NCBI GenBank assembly: GCA_964059195.1
Contig: CAXKWD010000011.1
Location: forward strand, 32,908,566-32,972,565
Origin: Ectobius pallidus
Lineage: Eukaryota > Arthropoda > Insecta > Blattodea > Ectobiidae
Reading direction: 5' to 3'
Length of the DNA: 64,000 nt
Part shown: piece after piece, positions 11,369 to 21,502 of the stretch
Numbering within the stretch: the stretch's first letter is position 1
Layout of the letters: each line of letters starts with the position of its first letter
Notes under the pieces: generated by a model
Database searches by the model: none
What the model was told of the DNA's origin: nothing
The model's input: only the letters and a program-made list of their open reading frames with translations
Program-made: the position numbers and the translations under genes

Positions 11369-11930
11369 ACACGTATTTTTGCAGAAGGCAAATTTCTTGC
11401 GAAGCATCATGCTCGTGGGAAGAGAATGCGTAGGTGGAAATAAAAATAACAGATGACGTCACTCGTAATTTAATCTACAATAATGATACCAATGACAATA
11501 GTGGCGCCTGCTTCATCTTATTATTATTATTACGCAAGCTCATTACATCGCCAAATACAGGTATCTTGCTTGACTAATTGTAAACTGAAGTATGGATTTG
11601 GAATAGCAGCAAATACGCGTTTGATTTGACCAGGACCGCTAGCAGGGGGCTCCACTCTTTCATATTCATGAACTATTTTAATGTAGGACTGCTTACAATG
11701 AAGAAATTGAAGTTAAGAGATTCCTTGAAAGTTCAGCAGTATGTCAACGCTATCTTCAACGCATTATTAAATTAAAAAATAATTTTTCTCAATTCTTCTG
11801 TTGCTGAGGTCATCTTTATTACCCCGAACGCCTAATCACACTTACTATGCACTATCTCTTTTTCCCCCTTAGACGACTTTATGCCAGTTTGTTGCCGACA
11901 CATTAACTGTTAAAAAGATCGAAGAAAATG
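11369..11930. other. Spacer
   Basis: I see nothing recognisable apart from an ATT run near 11520-11535. Confidence 0.5.
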
Positions 11931-11934
<4 letters not shown>

Positions 11935-11965
<31 letters not shown>

Positions 11966-11972
11966 TTTATTA
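11935..11972. repeat. (AAT)n microsatellite
   Basis: About eleven AAT triplets. It probably marks the 3' tail of the minus-strand LINE fragment that follows. Confidence 0.85.
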
Positions 11973-12600
11973 TTGTCTATGCACCATACAATATAGTTTC
12001 AGACATTGTTCCATGTTAAGATTGAAATAATGACATTAAATTACATAGTAAAAATACAGCATGATTAAACAATAAATACAAAACTTATAATATCAATGTA
12101 ATATCAATATTCCTCGAACGAGTACAGTCATTTATTTATCAAGAAATGTTTGAGATTTTTCTTAAATTGTAAATTTCTTTTTTATTTTATTTATAAAGGT
12201 AATTTATTATACCAATATATCCCACTATTGAGAGGAGAATTTTGTTTAATTTTCAGCTGAACATGACTTCTATGCATATTGTTACAAGTCCTGGTTTGAT
12301 GCGTATGAATTTCACTGTTAAATTTTATTTTATTTTCATTATTTCTAGCCAAAAGAATTACATTAAATATATATAAACCAAATACAGTTAAAATTTTGTT
12401 CTCAATAAATATTTCTCTGCACGATTCTAAATACCCTAGGTTAAAAATAGTTCTTAAAATTTTCTTTTGTAGCAATAAAATTCTTACCAATCTTGATATT
12501 GCTTATGTTTTCCCAGATTTTAAAAACTTAATTTCTACCTCCGTTCATTCCGAGATCACGAAGGCTGGAAGAACGATGAATTTCAGAATTTAATCAATTC
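11973..12600 (-). pseudogene. LINE ORF2 C-terminal fragment
   Basis: Minus-strand frame 12191-12490 reads LLQKKILRTIF, SCREIFIENKILTVFGLYIF, then IHTHQTRTCNN and NSGIYWYNKLPL. This is the characteristic region just after the reverse-transcriptase thumb of arthropod non-LTR retrotransposons (Jockey/CR1-like): an Q-x-x-x-x-R helix, a YIFxV helix, an H-x-T-R segment and a final YN-K-LP. Translation of bases just above 12490 in another frame continues the match, so a frameshift lies near there. Endonuclease and RT palm are absent, as in 5'-truncated LINE copies. The 3' untranslated region seems to run down to the AAT run at about 11935. The clade cannot be fixed by eye. Confidence 0.7.
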
Positions 12601-12636
12601 AATATTACAAAAAATATAGCTGTTTAAAAAACAAGA

Positions 12637-12885
12637 TTGGAGCACAAAGCTGTTATTTCATCTGGTAAATCAATACACTGCTCGGCGGAGTTGCTGAATA
12701 AAGCAATGCAATCCAATCAGAATGTAGTGACTAATAAAATGCTGTCTTTCCTGTCATTGAAATCCAGTATTGTTAAGAATGGGGCAGGACGACTAATCAG
12801 GAGGATTCAATCAGCCAGTTTGGGTTGGATTTGGAGGACCCGATTGCGGTATATCGGAAAACAACTTTTATGCCTGGTAAATTGA
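12637..12885 (+). other. Unassigned 82-codon frame
   Basis: It is an open frame in a region of slightly higher GC, with no motif I recognise. It lies just before the 26-bp direct repeat flanking the next element. It may be chance or decayed transposon sequence. Confidence 0.2.
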
Positions 12886-12914
12886 AAGGTGCCCAATCTA
12901 CATTTACTCAGTAA

Positions 12915-13865
12915 TGGCCCATTCAGTTAGAAAATTAACCGTAAACGTAACGTAAACATAGAAGCTTGCGGCCATGTTTTTCAATGTGACCATTCACAAT
13001 GCATCACGTAAACGTGAAACTTAAACGTAAAATTAAACGTAACGTAGAAGCTTGCAAACACCAAGCTTCTGCGTTATGTTTATGCGAAAAATAACGATAC
13101 AACCAATCAGAGAACAGAACAGTAGACGGAAGTGGAAGTAGCCAAGAGATGAATGAGAAACCCGTCATTATGATAAATGGCATCCATTATATAAAGATGC
13201 GGTATTGAAGGAAAATATATGAACAATAGTTCCCCAAGAAATTAACTACAGTAGTAAATACAGCACATATAATAGTCTGTTAATTTTTATATGTCTGCAT
13301 ACGGTTGTATGATGTAAATTTTTAATGGCCTACACACTGGATTTCCATGATACTATGTATAGGGATCATATAAATATAAATTTTGCTAGGTTAAGTAAAA
13401 CCCAAAACAGTTTTAATTATTTAAGTGCTAAGCTTTTTAATAAGATGCCACTTAGTGGTAGAACTGTTACACTTAATCGTTTTAAAATAGTTATAAAAAA
13501 TTGGTTAAAAACTAAATGTTTTTACAGTATCGACGAGTATGAAATGTCTGACATGAATGATTTAAGGCTCTAATTTTATAGTATTATTTTTATTATATAA
13601 ATAGTTTTGTATATTCTTTGGACAATGTCTATTACAACTATATATTTTGATCTAATGACAATAAAAATGAATGAATGCATGTTTAATAGAAACATGAAAG
13701 TATTTTCGTCTGCTGCGGCCATTTTTATCAGCTGTTCACGTTCTCATTTGTGATTGGTTGTTGCCTACGTTTAAGTTTTCATTGCGAATGCTCAGTGCCG
13801 TGCTAAAGTGTGCGTTTAAGTTTACGTTCTTACGTTTACGGTTAAGTTTCTATCTGAATGGCCCA
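12915..13865. mobile_element. TIR element flanked by a perfect 26-bp direct repeat
   Basis: The left end TGGCCCATTCAGTTAGAAAA, then AACCGTAAACGTAACG, is matched inverted at the right by CGTTTACGGTTAAGTTTC, then TATCTGAATGGCCCA. Subterminal regions are built from AACGTAAACGTAA-like motifs. Outside both ends the same 26 bases, beginning GTGCCCAATC and ending CTCAGTAA, are found at 12889-12914 and 13866-13891. A LINE 3' fragment lies inside. The superfamily is not assigned. Confidence 0.75.
13320..13680 (+). pseudogene. LINE ORF2 extreme C-terminus with 3' tail
   Basis: The frame 13325-13573 contains INFARLSKTQNSFNYLSAKL, FNKMPLSGRTVTLNRFK and KNWLKTKCFYSIDEY. This is the typical C-terminal end of a Jockey/CR1-like LINE polyprotein: a short conserved YLxxKLFNKxP block, then FKxxxKxWL and a final FYS. 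It is followed by about 90 bp of untranslated sequence and a (GAAT)n-type tail near 13665-13680. The fragment is 5' truncated to about 350 bp, a usual outcome of target-primed reverse transcription, and it sits inside the TIR element at 12915-13865. It is not functional. Confidence 0.7.
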
Positions 13866-14015
13866 GTGCCCAATCTACATTTACTCAGTAACGCTTCCTA
13901 CAGCTACGTGGACGTAGAAATAGAGTTATTGAAAAAAGAAAATGTGTTTAACAATTGTGTAGCTTACCTTACAAAGGGGCTAACCGCCAAATTAAACATA
14001 TATATATATATATAT

Positions 14016-14459
14016 TAGGGATGGGTCCTCGATACTTTAGATACTTCGATACTCTCGATACTTGCATGGTATCGGCATCGAACGATACTTCAGAAAACTC
14101 GCTCGATACTTTTTCGATACTTTTGTAATTCTGCAATTCTGCAATTAAGTGAGAATGCTAGTATTTTTTAACAAAAACTTGTAAGTGGACTGTTTAAAAA
14201 ACTAATTTTAGTTTTAATGTAGAGTTTAAAAATAATTATAGGCTACTGATGATATTAAAGTCTGTCTCATTAAATATGCAGACTTAATTAATTTAGTTGG
14301 TATTAGACAGTTCTCTCAAATTTTAATTTTTAATGTACCTATTTATTGAAACAGGAAATGTTGAAGGTATCGAGTATCGAAGTATCGAGTATCGAGGAAA
14401 AAGTCATGTATCGGTATCGAGAATCGAGTATCGAGAAAATCTGGTATCGACCATCCCTA
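14016..14459. mobile_element. hAT-like MITE packed with TCGATAC motifs, copy 1
   Basis: It begins TAGGGATGGGTCCTCGATAC and ends GGTATCGACCATCCCTA. Both ends carry arrays of TCGATAC or its complement GTATCGA, about five at the left and eight at the right. It lies inside a TA run, so ATATATAT flanks both ends as an apparent 8-bp duplication, which is not diagnostic there. An inverted, more decayed copy lies at about 31450-31820. Confidence 0.8.
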
Positions 14460-14734
14460 ATATATATATATATATATTACTTTACAATGGTGTTACACGG
14501 AATCCTGCATTGCCCTACAAAAGCGCTAAGTGAAATTCATAATAGTGTGGTTGCAAAGTTGCTCGAGAGAGAGCACCGTAGGTATGGAAGAATGCTTATT
14601 TCTTTACAAGGATTGTTGATTATCTCAGAAACTTAATTTTACCATTTAGCCCATTTGTAAGGTAAGATACACGATTATTGAAAATTATAAATTTGGCAAA
14701 ATGAACTGTTTAAAAATGGCAATATTAGGTTTTG

Positions 14735-14860
14735 AATGACTTCAGGTTTCCTGGCGTTTGGTCTGAGTATAACGTTCTCGGATTGCTATCCAGGTGAGTG
14801 ATTGGAAGAGGTCCGACGTTTCAGAGGAACACGCTTCCTCCGTCTTCAGGGAGAAAATTA
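14735..14860 (-). mobile_element. Penelope-like signature fragment (tentative)
   Basis: The minus strand reads LPEDGGSVFL, stop, NVGPLPITHLDSN. The DNA block GTCCGACGTTTC followed by a CCTCCGTCTTCAGG-type block is shared in shape with 47563-47832. I associate this ACGTTTCG motif with the 3' regions of Penelope-like elements, from memory and without a search. Confidence 0.35.
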
Positions 14861-15439
14861 TACTCAATATTAGGTTTTGTTTCACAAATAAGTGTTGAAA
14901 TGCATACGTGATTATCGACGAACATCTCAGTGATGTGATTGCCGAAGACAGTCCTAAGCCTGTGAAAATTGGGATGGAAAATGTGGCTATGTGACTTATA
15001 ACAAGAATTTACACACCCCAAAATCTGTCACCACCTTTTGCTGAGTCTTTCCATAAACATGCCCTTGAAACTAGGAAAACTAGACTGCAAACGGGTTGCC
15101 TTTTTTATGCAAAAGGGTTACTTTTCTTGAAAATAGCCGCAAACGTTCTTCCCCGGTTAAGAATATCGTAGTACATGAGCGTTGCAGCATGTTACGTTAT
15201 TCCATAGACAGGGTGCTGCGTAACGTGTATCTTCTTGTAGGCTATTCTGTGTTTTATTCTGTGTTCTGTGTTTTAATCTTCCAGGCTGAATGATCACACT
15301 GTAGAAGGAAAATGATGATACTTCATGTTTTATTTATGTTTCTATTTCTTTTGTTCCAGACGGTATATATTCTCAACTTCCTGCGTGCCTGCTAAGCAAC
15401 ACCTCATTCATTTGGTAAGCTATTATCGTATTTTATAAT

Positions 15440-15878
15440 CTCTCATTTTTTCTTAGTTTAACCTTTCCCGCTGTAGGGACGTTTATGCGGCCCAAGCCGC
15501 CCGAGCCTTACAGGACCGCAACCCGACGGAAAAGGGATTACTTTTGGATCGCATACATACATTTTTGACCAGACAAGGACATAGGCCTCCCCGCACGGAA
15601 GATCGGCTCAATGTCGGGGCCACCTCCAAGACAACACGAACACACAGGACGACACACCAGTCGCACACGCACACATTCATGTCAAACAATGTACGGATGT
15701 GAGGAAGATGATATTGATGACCGGATAATATCCGGGGACCACAAGGGCTTAAGTTACCCGACATACGTCTCACAGGTGAGGGAAAACCCTCACCTAGGTA
15801 ACTTGTCCCGACCAGAAATCGAATCCGGGCCCACTGCATGAGAAGTGCGAGCGCATCTCCTGCGCTACAGTGGTGGAC
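15440..15878 (-). mobile_element. tRNA-derived SINE, family 2 copy 1
   Basis: Read on the minus strand, the head begins GTCCACCACTGTAGCGCAGG with a B-box-like GGATTCGATTTC, and the body ends near TAAACTAAG. The flanks GTATTTTATAAT (15428-15439) and GTATATTATAAT (15879-15890) differ at one base and look like a 12-bp target duplication. Three more copies lie at about 16994, 44197 and 59129. Confidence 0.85.
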
Positions 15879-15936
15879 GTATATTATAATAATTATACAT
15901 TCTAAGGTGGGGAATTTAATGTTGTACCGACATATT

Positions 15937-16009
15937 GCCGTGGTAGCTCAGTTGGTAAGAGCAGCGGCATGTAGAGCCGAAGATCCTGGTTCAAATTCTG
16001 GCTATGGCA
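15937..16009 (+). tRNA. tRNA-like gene with GTA anticodon, likely pseudogene
   Basis: The segment folds as a cloverleaf: acceptor GCCGTGG with CTATGGC (7 pairs including G-T), D arm GCTC/GAGC, anticodon stem with 4 of 5 pairs, loop ATGTAGA giving GTA (Tyr), and T arm around TTCAAAT with one mismatch. The A box TAGCTCAGTTGG and B box GGTTCAAATTC are intact. Nuclear tRNA-Tyr genes in animals normally carry an intron and a different acceptor, so a tRNA pseudogene or SINE head is more likely than a working gene. Confidence 0.45.
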
Positions 16010-16194
16010 TTGAATTTTTCAGTCTGACTTAAACCTTTCCATCTTAGCCTACACACGGCCAGTGTGAAAGAATTATCAATCTACAATTAATATGTTTTGA
16101 ACGTAAAATGTAGCCTATCCTTTCATGATTTTTATTAGATGTGTTAACTATTATTAAAAGTTAGCCTAATAAAAATAAATAATTATTTGTATTA

Positions 16195-16296
16195 CGTTAT
16201 AATAATAATAACAACACTAATAATAAACAGTAACAATAATAATAACAATAATTGTAATAACAATAACAATAATAATAATAATAACAATAATAATAG
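16195..16296. repeat. AAT/AAC microsatellite
   Basis: Interrupted AAT and AAC triplets. The Asn-rich reading frame across it is an artefact. Confidence 0.9.
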
Positions 16297-16982
16297 GCAT
16301 AGCGGGAAAGGAGGTTCTTTTATATTACGATGGGAGTACAAAGGAGTAAATTGTTTTCAAACAAATTTCGAGGTAGGCCTACTGTACAATAAACCTGTTT
16401 CGAAAGAAGACCGTTGTATTTTGTTATACATGACACATTTGTGAATGATACTTTATAATGCGTTAACTAATAACGCATTATGGTAATAATAGAGACAAAC
16501 AACCAGTGTATAGTTAAAATTAGAAACCTTGATCTTCCTACTTTTTTTAATAGGAAAAGAGATGGTTTTAACCCTGTTCTGTTCACATTTACATTACGAA
16601 TATAATGTTCTGGTCAATTTGACCTGCCATAACCTACCAAAATCTTGTAGAAAACTTCTGCACACATACCTATTTTGCACAGTTCTTAGATATCGACATT
16701 GTTGTTCTATTCCAATACTTTGTTGCTAATAATAATAATAATAATACACAAAAATGTATAAAGTAACATTTCTTAATTAAATTCACCCAAATTTGAAACA
16801 ACAGTTTTCAATTCAGGCATCTGGGAGCTTTCAAAGAAAGTGCTTATTTAAGATTTGTAATATTTGATAATTTTGGTTGTAAATAAATAAATAATAAAAA
16901 ATTGTTTGGAGTTGCAAAGAAAATGCTTTCGAACAAGTTATTTCGTAATACGTTTCAATCAGTCGTGTTAGGTTCTTATAGT
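16297..16982. other. Spacer
   Basis: No gene or repeat is recognised except a short AAT run near 16727-16745 and an AAAT run near 16880. Confidence 0.5.
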
Positions 16983-16993
16983 AATTTTAATTA

Positions 16994-17387
16994 TCTCTAT
17001 CTATCTTTACCTTAGTTTCACCTTTCCCTTTTAAGGACATTTAAGCGACCCACGCCACCCGGGCCTTACAGGGCCGCGACCTTTCGGGAGAGGGATTATC
17101 TATGGATCACATACATACTTTTTTGACCAGACAAGGACATGGAGGGCCTCCCTGGATGAGTGATCAGCTCAATGCCGGGGCCACCTCCGAGACAACAAGA
17201 ACACATGAAGATGATAATGACGGCGAGATTATATCCGGGGACCACAAGGGCCTAAAGTTACCCGACATTTGTCCAACAGGTGAGGGGAAACCCCGGGGAA
17301 AAAACCCACCTAGGTAACTTGTCCCGACCAGGATCTGAACCCGGGCCCGCTGCGTGACAGGAGCAAACGCATCCCACAGCGGTGGAC
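16994..17387 (-). mobile_element. tRNA-derived SINE, family 2 copy 2
   Basis: It has the same order as 15440-15878: minus-strand head GTCCACCGCTGTGGGATGCG, B-box-like GGGTTCAGATCC, then a body ending at TAAGG. Near-identical flanks AATTTTAATTA and AATTTTATTTA (16983-16993, 17388-17398) suggest an 11-bp target duplication. Confidence 0.85.
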
Positions 17388-17904
17388 AATTTTATTTATA
17401 ACAAATTAAAATATATTGTGTCATATTAAATTTAAATACATCCAAAGGTAGTATGTAAATGATAATAAAAACGATATAGCTGCAGGCAGCTGAAGATGAC
17501 GTGCTTGGCGCCAAGATGTGGTATGTGCCAAGAATTCACCGCCTCGTGCGGAGAGATGGAACGTTTGCCAGAAATCGGGGTCTGCATTTAGATAATTTAA
17601 TGTGCCGGTATCGGAACGTCTTAAAAATACACACATTGTCAGGCTTAATTTATTTACTAATAATTGCTGGAGAAGAGTGCTTGGCAAAGAGCACACATAC
17701 GAAAACATAGCAGCATGTAAAAATATACCACTTCTCGTTTGTATTATCGTGGATCAATACTGGCGCTTTCATTAGACACACCGCCACAACAACTTGCCGC
17801 CGTCGCTGTCATCTCCATGAAGTATTAAAGCTGTAACAGTAACGGCAATATTAACAATAATAGTAATAATAATAGTAATAATAATAACAATAATAACAAA
17901 AACA
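17388..17904. other. Spacer with AAT microsatellite
   Basis: The frames at 17421-17708 and 17501-17710 overlap on opposite strands without family motifs. AAT/AAC triplets run at about 17848-17905. Confidence 0.5.
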
Positions 17905-18250
17905 ATAAGTTTCTATGGTCAGATTTTCAGAATGGAAAGACACAGAGTTGCCAAACAAATTTTTGATCACTGTGTAAGTAAAAAAAACTAAACCAGCCTT
18001 TTTCAAGGAAGTTGAAGAAGATTTGAAATTACTCAGTATAAAAAAGGAGGATATTGCAAACAGAGAAAAGTTTAGGAAAGCAATATTTGATGGCGAATTT
18101 CCAGAGAAACCCAAGAAGAAAACGGAAAGTAAATGAACGGAAGAATGGAAACAGCAACATCGCGAAAGGATGAAGAAGTTTTGGTAAGACAAGAAGAAGA
18201 CAACTGTTTCACGTGGTCCTAAGTGGCCTAATCGAAAGGAAAAAATAATA
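17905..18250 (+). pseudogene. LINE ORF2 C-terminal tail relic
   Basis: Plus-strand translation gives RHRVAKQIFDHCVSK, then after a shift in an A run FFKEVEEDLKLLSIKKEDIA, then NREKFRKAIFDGEFPEKPKK, a stop, and TEEWKQQHRERMKKFW, a stop, and a final RGPKWPNRKEK. The run of charged helices after the RT domain is typical of the C-terminus of an arthropod non-LTR retrotransposon. Internal stops and at least one frameshift make it a dead relic. It is bounded on the left, and again just past its end, by AAT-type simple sequence. The family clade is not determined. Confidence 0.6.
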
Positions 18251-18477
18251 ACAATATTAATATACAAACATCAATAATAATTAGCAGAAACTTGTGGGTA
18301 CGGTCTTAAGTATAGTTATTTTTCATTTTGCCTAATCCAGCTGGGCACAGCCTCTTCAAATCGGGCGTAACGTACCTGCCGAACTTTTAGGAATATCAAT
18401 TATGCCATATCCTAAAATGGAATTTCACCCTTAATAAATACAGCTTTGCGGGCAGATATGCCACTTACCTAATCGTT

Positions 18478-18625
18478 CTGGCTGTACTATGTACTAGGGG
18501 GTTGACTCAACCTCTAATGGAATGAGTACCAGTAGCAGACCTAGGGGTGAGATCACTCGGTGTGTAAGCTAACAGTTTTAACGCCTTCATGTGGCGATTA
18601 TCTAAAATTATCATTCTCATCGCAA
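18478..18625 (+). mobile_element. Degenerate fragment of SINE family 1
   Basis: GGGGGTTGACTCAACCTCTA and GAGTACCAGTAGCAGACCTA align with the middle of the SINE at 28227-28530. The tRNA head is missing and the tail is decayed. Confidence 0.55.
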
Positions 18626-18964
18626 ATCCATCGTGTACCTAAGGGTGTACTGATTTCTTTCATTTTCGAGACAAACCTAATCCATAATAAGCATTCGTGA
18701 CCCAAGGAGACCTTTTTATTTATTAATTTTTGCTAACCATCAGCAACATTTTGAGAGTGTAGATTTTTCGGATTAAAAAAAACATTCTGAATGGGTCCCC
18801 CGGAAGTCATAGTTCTAGAGTCAGTCCACATAAAGAACCTTATATCTAAATTATTTCCTCTAAGTAACGTCTGTGGCCTTTTTGATATCGGCAATTGAAT
18901 TCTTTAATTCAGAATCATATGACAAACTAATAAAATAAGAGCAACTATTATAGGAGAAAAATTC

Positions 18965-19038
18965 CTCCGACACTGGGACTTGAACCCAGGACTTTTGGCT
19001 ATTCGCGCCAATGCTCTACCAACTCAGCTAAGCCGGAG
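18965..19038 (-). tRNA. tRNA-like unit, GAA in anticodon position
   Basis: 74 nt fold as a near-perfect cloverleaf: acceptor CTCCGGC with GTCGGAG, anticodon stem TTGGC/GCCAA, T stem CTGGG/CCCAG. The anticodon loop GCGAATA has C and not the invariant T at position 33, and the D stem has one mismatch. This argues for a SINE head, not a functional tRNA-Phe. Confidence 0.5.
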
Positions 19039-19155
19039 TACAATTCACAGCGCCAGATGGAACCTCTATCCTATGATTGATTGCCCTAATGGTCTACCTC
19101 ACAGACAGAAATATCAATCATAGGAGAGATGTTCCATTTGGCGCTGTGAATTGAA

Positions 19156-19229
19156 CTCCGGCTTAGCTGAGTTGGTAGAGCGTTGATGAGAATAGCCAAA
19201 GGCCCTGGGTTCAAGTCCCAGTGTCGGAG
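19156..19229 (+). tRNA. tRNA-like unit, inverted partner
   Basis: It has the same acceptor and T arm as 18965-19038 but a damaged anticodon stem (TTGAT opposite GCCAA) and loop GAGAATA. It is the second arm of the inverted dimer and is unlikely to be a working tRNA. Confidence 0.5.
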
Positions 19230-19321
19230 GAATTTTTCTCCTATAAAATTATCATGTGATGTCCAACAGAGACAATAATCTGTTGTTCATGAATGCTTAT
19301 ATATCTATAAGAGCAACTATT

Positions 19322-19634
19322 TTATTTCAAGCAAATATGATGGATTATAGCAAAACTAACAAAATATGTAACAATATACAAAATTAAACCATCAGTATTC
19401 TGTTATTTCATTCATGTCTTGTACACATTTTAACACTAGCTTGTAATAGAGTGTATTATTAAAAATACGATTTTTCATAAATTTCGGGGTCCTATTAGGC
19501 TAATGACAAGTTACATATAAAACGTAGAACTTACCTTTTGCCAGCATTAAAGTAATGAGTAGTACGATTAAACCAATAATTGATTTTCATTCTTGTGTCC
19601 GACTTTAGCGTTGGTTTAATTGATATTATACATT
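19322..19634. other. Spacer
   Basis: I see nothing recognisable. Confidence 0.5.
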
Positions 19635-19998
19635 ATACCGTGCTTAGGAAAATATTTGGGCCTAAGAGAGATGAAAATGGGGACTGGAGAAAACTACATA
19701 ACAACGAGCTTCATAACCTGTACTCGTCACCGGATAGTAAGGGTAATTAAATCATGGAGGAAGAAATGGGCTGGACATGTTGCGCGCATGGTGGAGGAAA
19801 GACATATCTCAAAAGTATTGACTGGGAGACCCGAAGGAAAAAGACCACCTGGAAGACCTAGACGTAGGCGAGAGGGCAATATTAGGATAGATTTAAGGGA
19901 AGTAGGATTTGCGAGAGATGATTGGATGGAGTTAGCACAGAGTAGAGTTGAATGGCGGGCTCAGGTAAGCGCGGCTATGAACCTTCGGGTTCCATAAA
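19635..19998 (+). pseudogene. LINE ORF2 C-terminal fragment with frameshift
   Basis: The translation begins LRKIFGPKRDENGDWRKLHN and ELHNLYSSPD. Near 19735 the match jumps frame to IVRVIKSWRKKWAGHVARM, then RPEGKRPPGRPRRR and IRIDLREVGFARDDWMELAQ, ending NLRVP with a stop just before AAAAT. This is the post-RT C-terminus of an arthropod LINE, with the K/R-W-x-GHVxRM and GRPRRRW motifs typical of such elements. Related copies are the minus-strand piece at 51968-52215 and the fragment at 7379-7510. It is 5' truncated and dead. Confidence 0.75.
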
Positions 19999-20824
19999 AT
20001 AGATAATACTCCTTTAGCTTGCTGAGGAATTGTCTATTGCCATTGCGTAAGTATACCGTTTAAAAATATAATTTCATGTTATACAGAAAATATATCTTCG
20101 TGCCTGTACTAGCCTTCTCTCTGGGAAGAACACAGGTTCGATGAAAAGTACTTGACATGTTGCTTGAGCATTCTGCATTTTAAATGGAAGAGAGAATTCC
20201 ACGTAGGGAAAGACACTGCTGTCGTACTTCGCACAGTTATTGGCATTTGTGTGACCGGGAATCGAAGTAAGAGCTTGAGTACAGGAGATGCGGTGCAATT
20301 AGAGTTTGTTTCCGCGTAGCAGGAATCCCATGCCCAATTTCTTTTTAGAAGAGGCCACCACACGTACATCTTGTACATTGTGCGAGGTCTTAGAAACAAG
20401 ATGTGTCCGCAGATAACTTCAAGGAGATGCCGCCAATTTCATAGAAAAGTGACGTCAAGTCTAACAAGCTCTGTGATTGGTTGTGTTTTAGTACGAAATA
20501 TCATCAAAAGACTAATTACAGTGACATTTAACTTATGTGTGCTCACTGATTAGTCAGGTTCATGCCTTTTGTAAGATCTTCCATTCCACTGAGTGTTCGT
20601 TTTATGAATATAATTTTGTTCATTTGCTTTTGTTTTTTTTATCACCAAAAATGTATATTGTGTTCCTATTTTGCTCTTATCGTAATTCAGTAATTTCAGA
20701 TTTCATCTTGCCAAAATCCTCAGATTTTGCACCGTGTCCTTTATACTGTTGGTGCCATTTTAAGAAGACCTCGTCCCAAACCATCGTCTATCTACAAAAG
20801 AATTTAATAGCATTGTTCCCTAAT
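19999..20824. other. Spacer without recognised gene
   Basis: Overlapping short frames on both strands (20074-20399, 20371-20553, 20537-20965) have no recognisable motif or consistent coding signal. Confidence 0.5.
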
Positions 20825-20912
20825 CCGAAAATCTGCACGGACTTCGACACTGACAAAGAACAGGTGCTCCGAAAATCTGCACCAACACCGACACCGACAA
20901 AGAACAGGTGCT
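20825..20912 (+). repeat. Two tandem 44-bp units
   Basis: Units 20825-20868 and 20869-20912 both start CCGAAAATCTGCAC and end GACAAAGAACAGGTGCT. The 44-bp period is not a multiple of three, so it does not extend a protein repeat. Confidence 0.85.
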
Positions 20913-21349
20913 CTTGTAGTCGCGTGGATTTCCCCAGTGTTGCTTCTGTCATTCACTCTTCTTAAGTGAAGTAAACGTGCTGTGGAACGTATTTGGCAAC
21001 ATTGTACTGGACTGCAGAAAAATGTGAATACGCCTAATTACATTTCTATTCACCGACTGAAAGTCGAAGAGGATTAGGGTGGCAGTGGGTAGAGGCAGTT
21101 CTTGGAAAAAAGAGTCTTTAAGAAGTGGCACCCACGCCCTAGCGATGTGCTGTAATAAGCTGTAGGCCTACGTAACACAGAAAATATATTTGTTGACGTT
21201 ATACAAAATTAGTCATTTAAACGGTAAAATATGTCAGTTAATTGGTATAAATGATAAGACTAGTTACTTTTATGTCTATGAAGTCCACAAATAATTCTCT
21301 ATATGTTACAAAAATAGTTGTTTTTTTTTATTGTCATCAATATATACAT

Positions 21350-21398
21350 GACGCAGAAACCCGCATGATTGGCCAACTCGTACGTGAAACACAATAGG
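21350..21398. mobile_element. Solo end fragment of the large foldback element
   Basis: ACGCAGAAACCCGCATGATT followed by GGCCAACTCG aligns with the right end of the palindromic element at 40357-41069 (ACGCAGAAACCCGCGTCATC). The rest is missing. Confidence 0.6.
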
Positions 21399-21502
21399 CC
21401 TATAGAACTTCCGCACTTAGGCACAGATAAATTTCATCGACGAGGGCCGAGGTCAAGCGCTCTATATTGAAAAAAAAAATTAACTTACAGACTGCTCCAC
21501 TT

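Larger units (their letters stand above)
18950..19306. mobile_element. Inverted dimer of a tRNA-derived SINE with 15-bp target duplication
   Basis: Two tRNA-like units face away from a ~35-bp centre: 18965-19038 on the minus strand and 19156-19229 on the plus strand. Their flanking sequences are also inverted copies (for example GGAGAAAAATTCCTCC against GGAGGAATTTTTCTCC). The insert is bordered by ATAAGAGCAACTATT at 18935-18949 and 19307-19321, a perfect 15-bp duplication, so it inserted as one unit. The arms of about 130 bp would fold into one long hairpin. Confidence 0.85.

Noticed and set aside
15483..15839. 118-codon minus frame and the similar frames at 44237-44560 and 58966-59418
   Set aside because: All three fall on copies of the same tRNA-derived SINE, so their similarity is repeat homology and not a protein family.
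16187..16444. Asn-rich 85-codon frame
   Set aside because: It is the translation of an AAT/AAC microsatellite.
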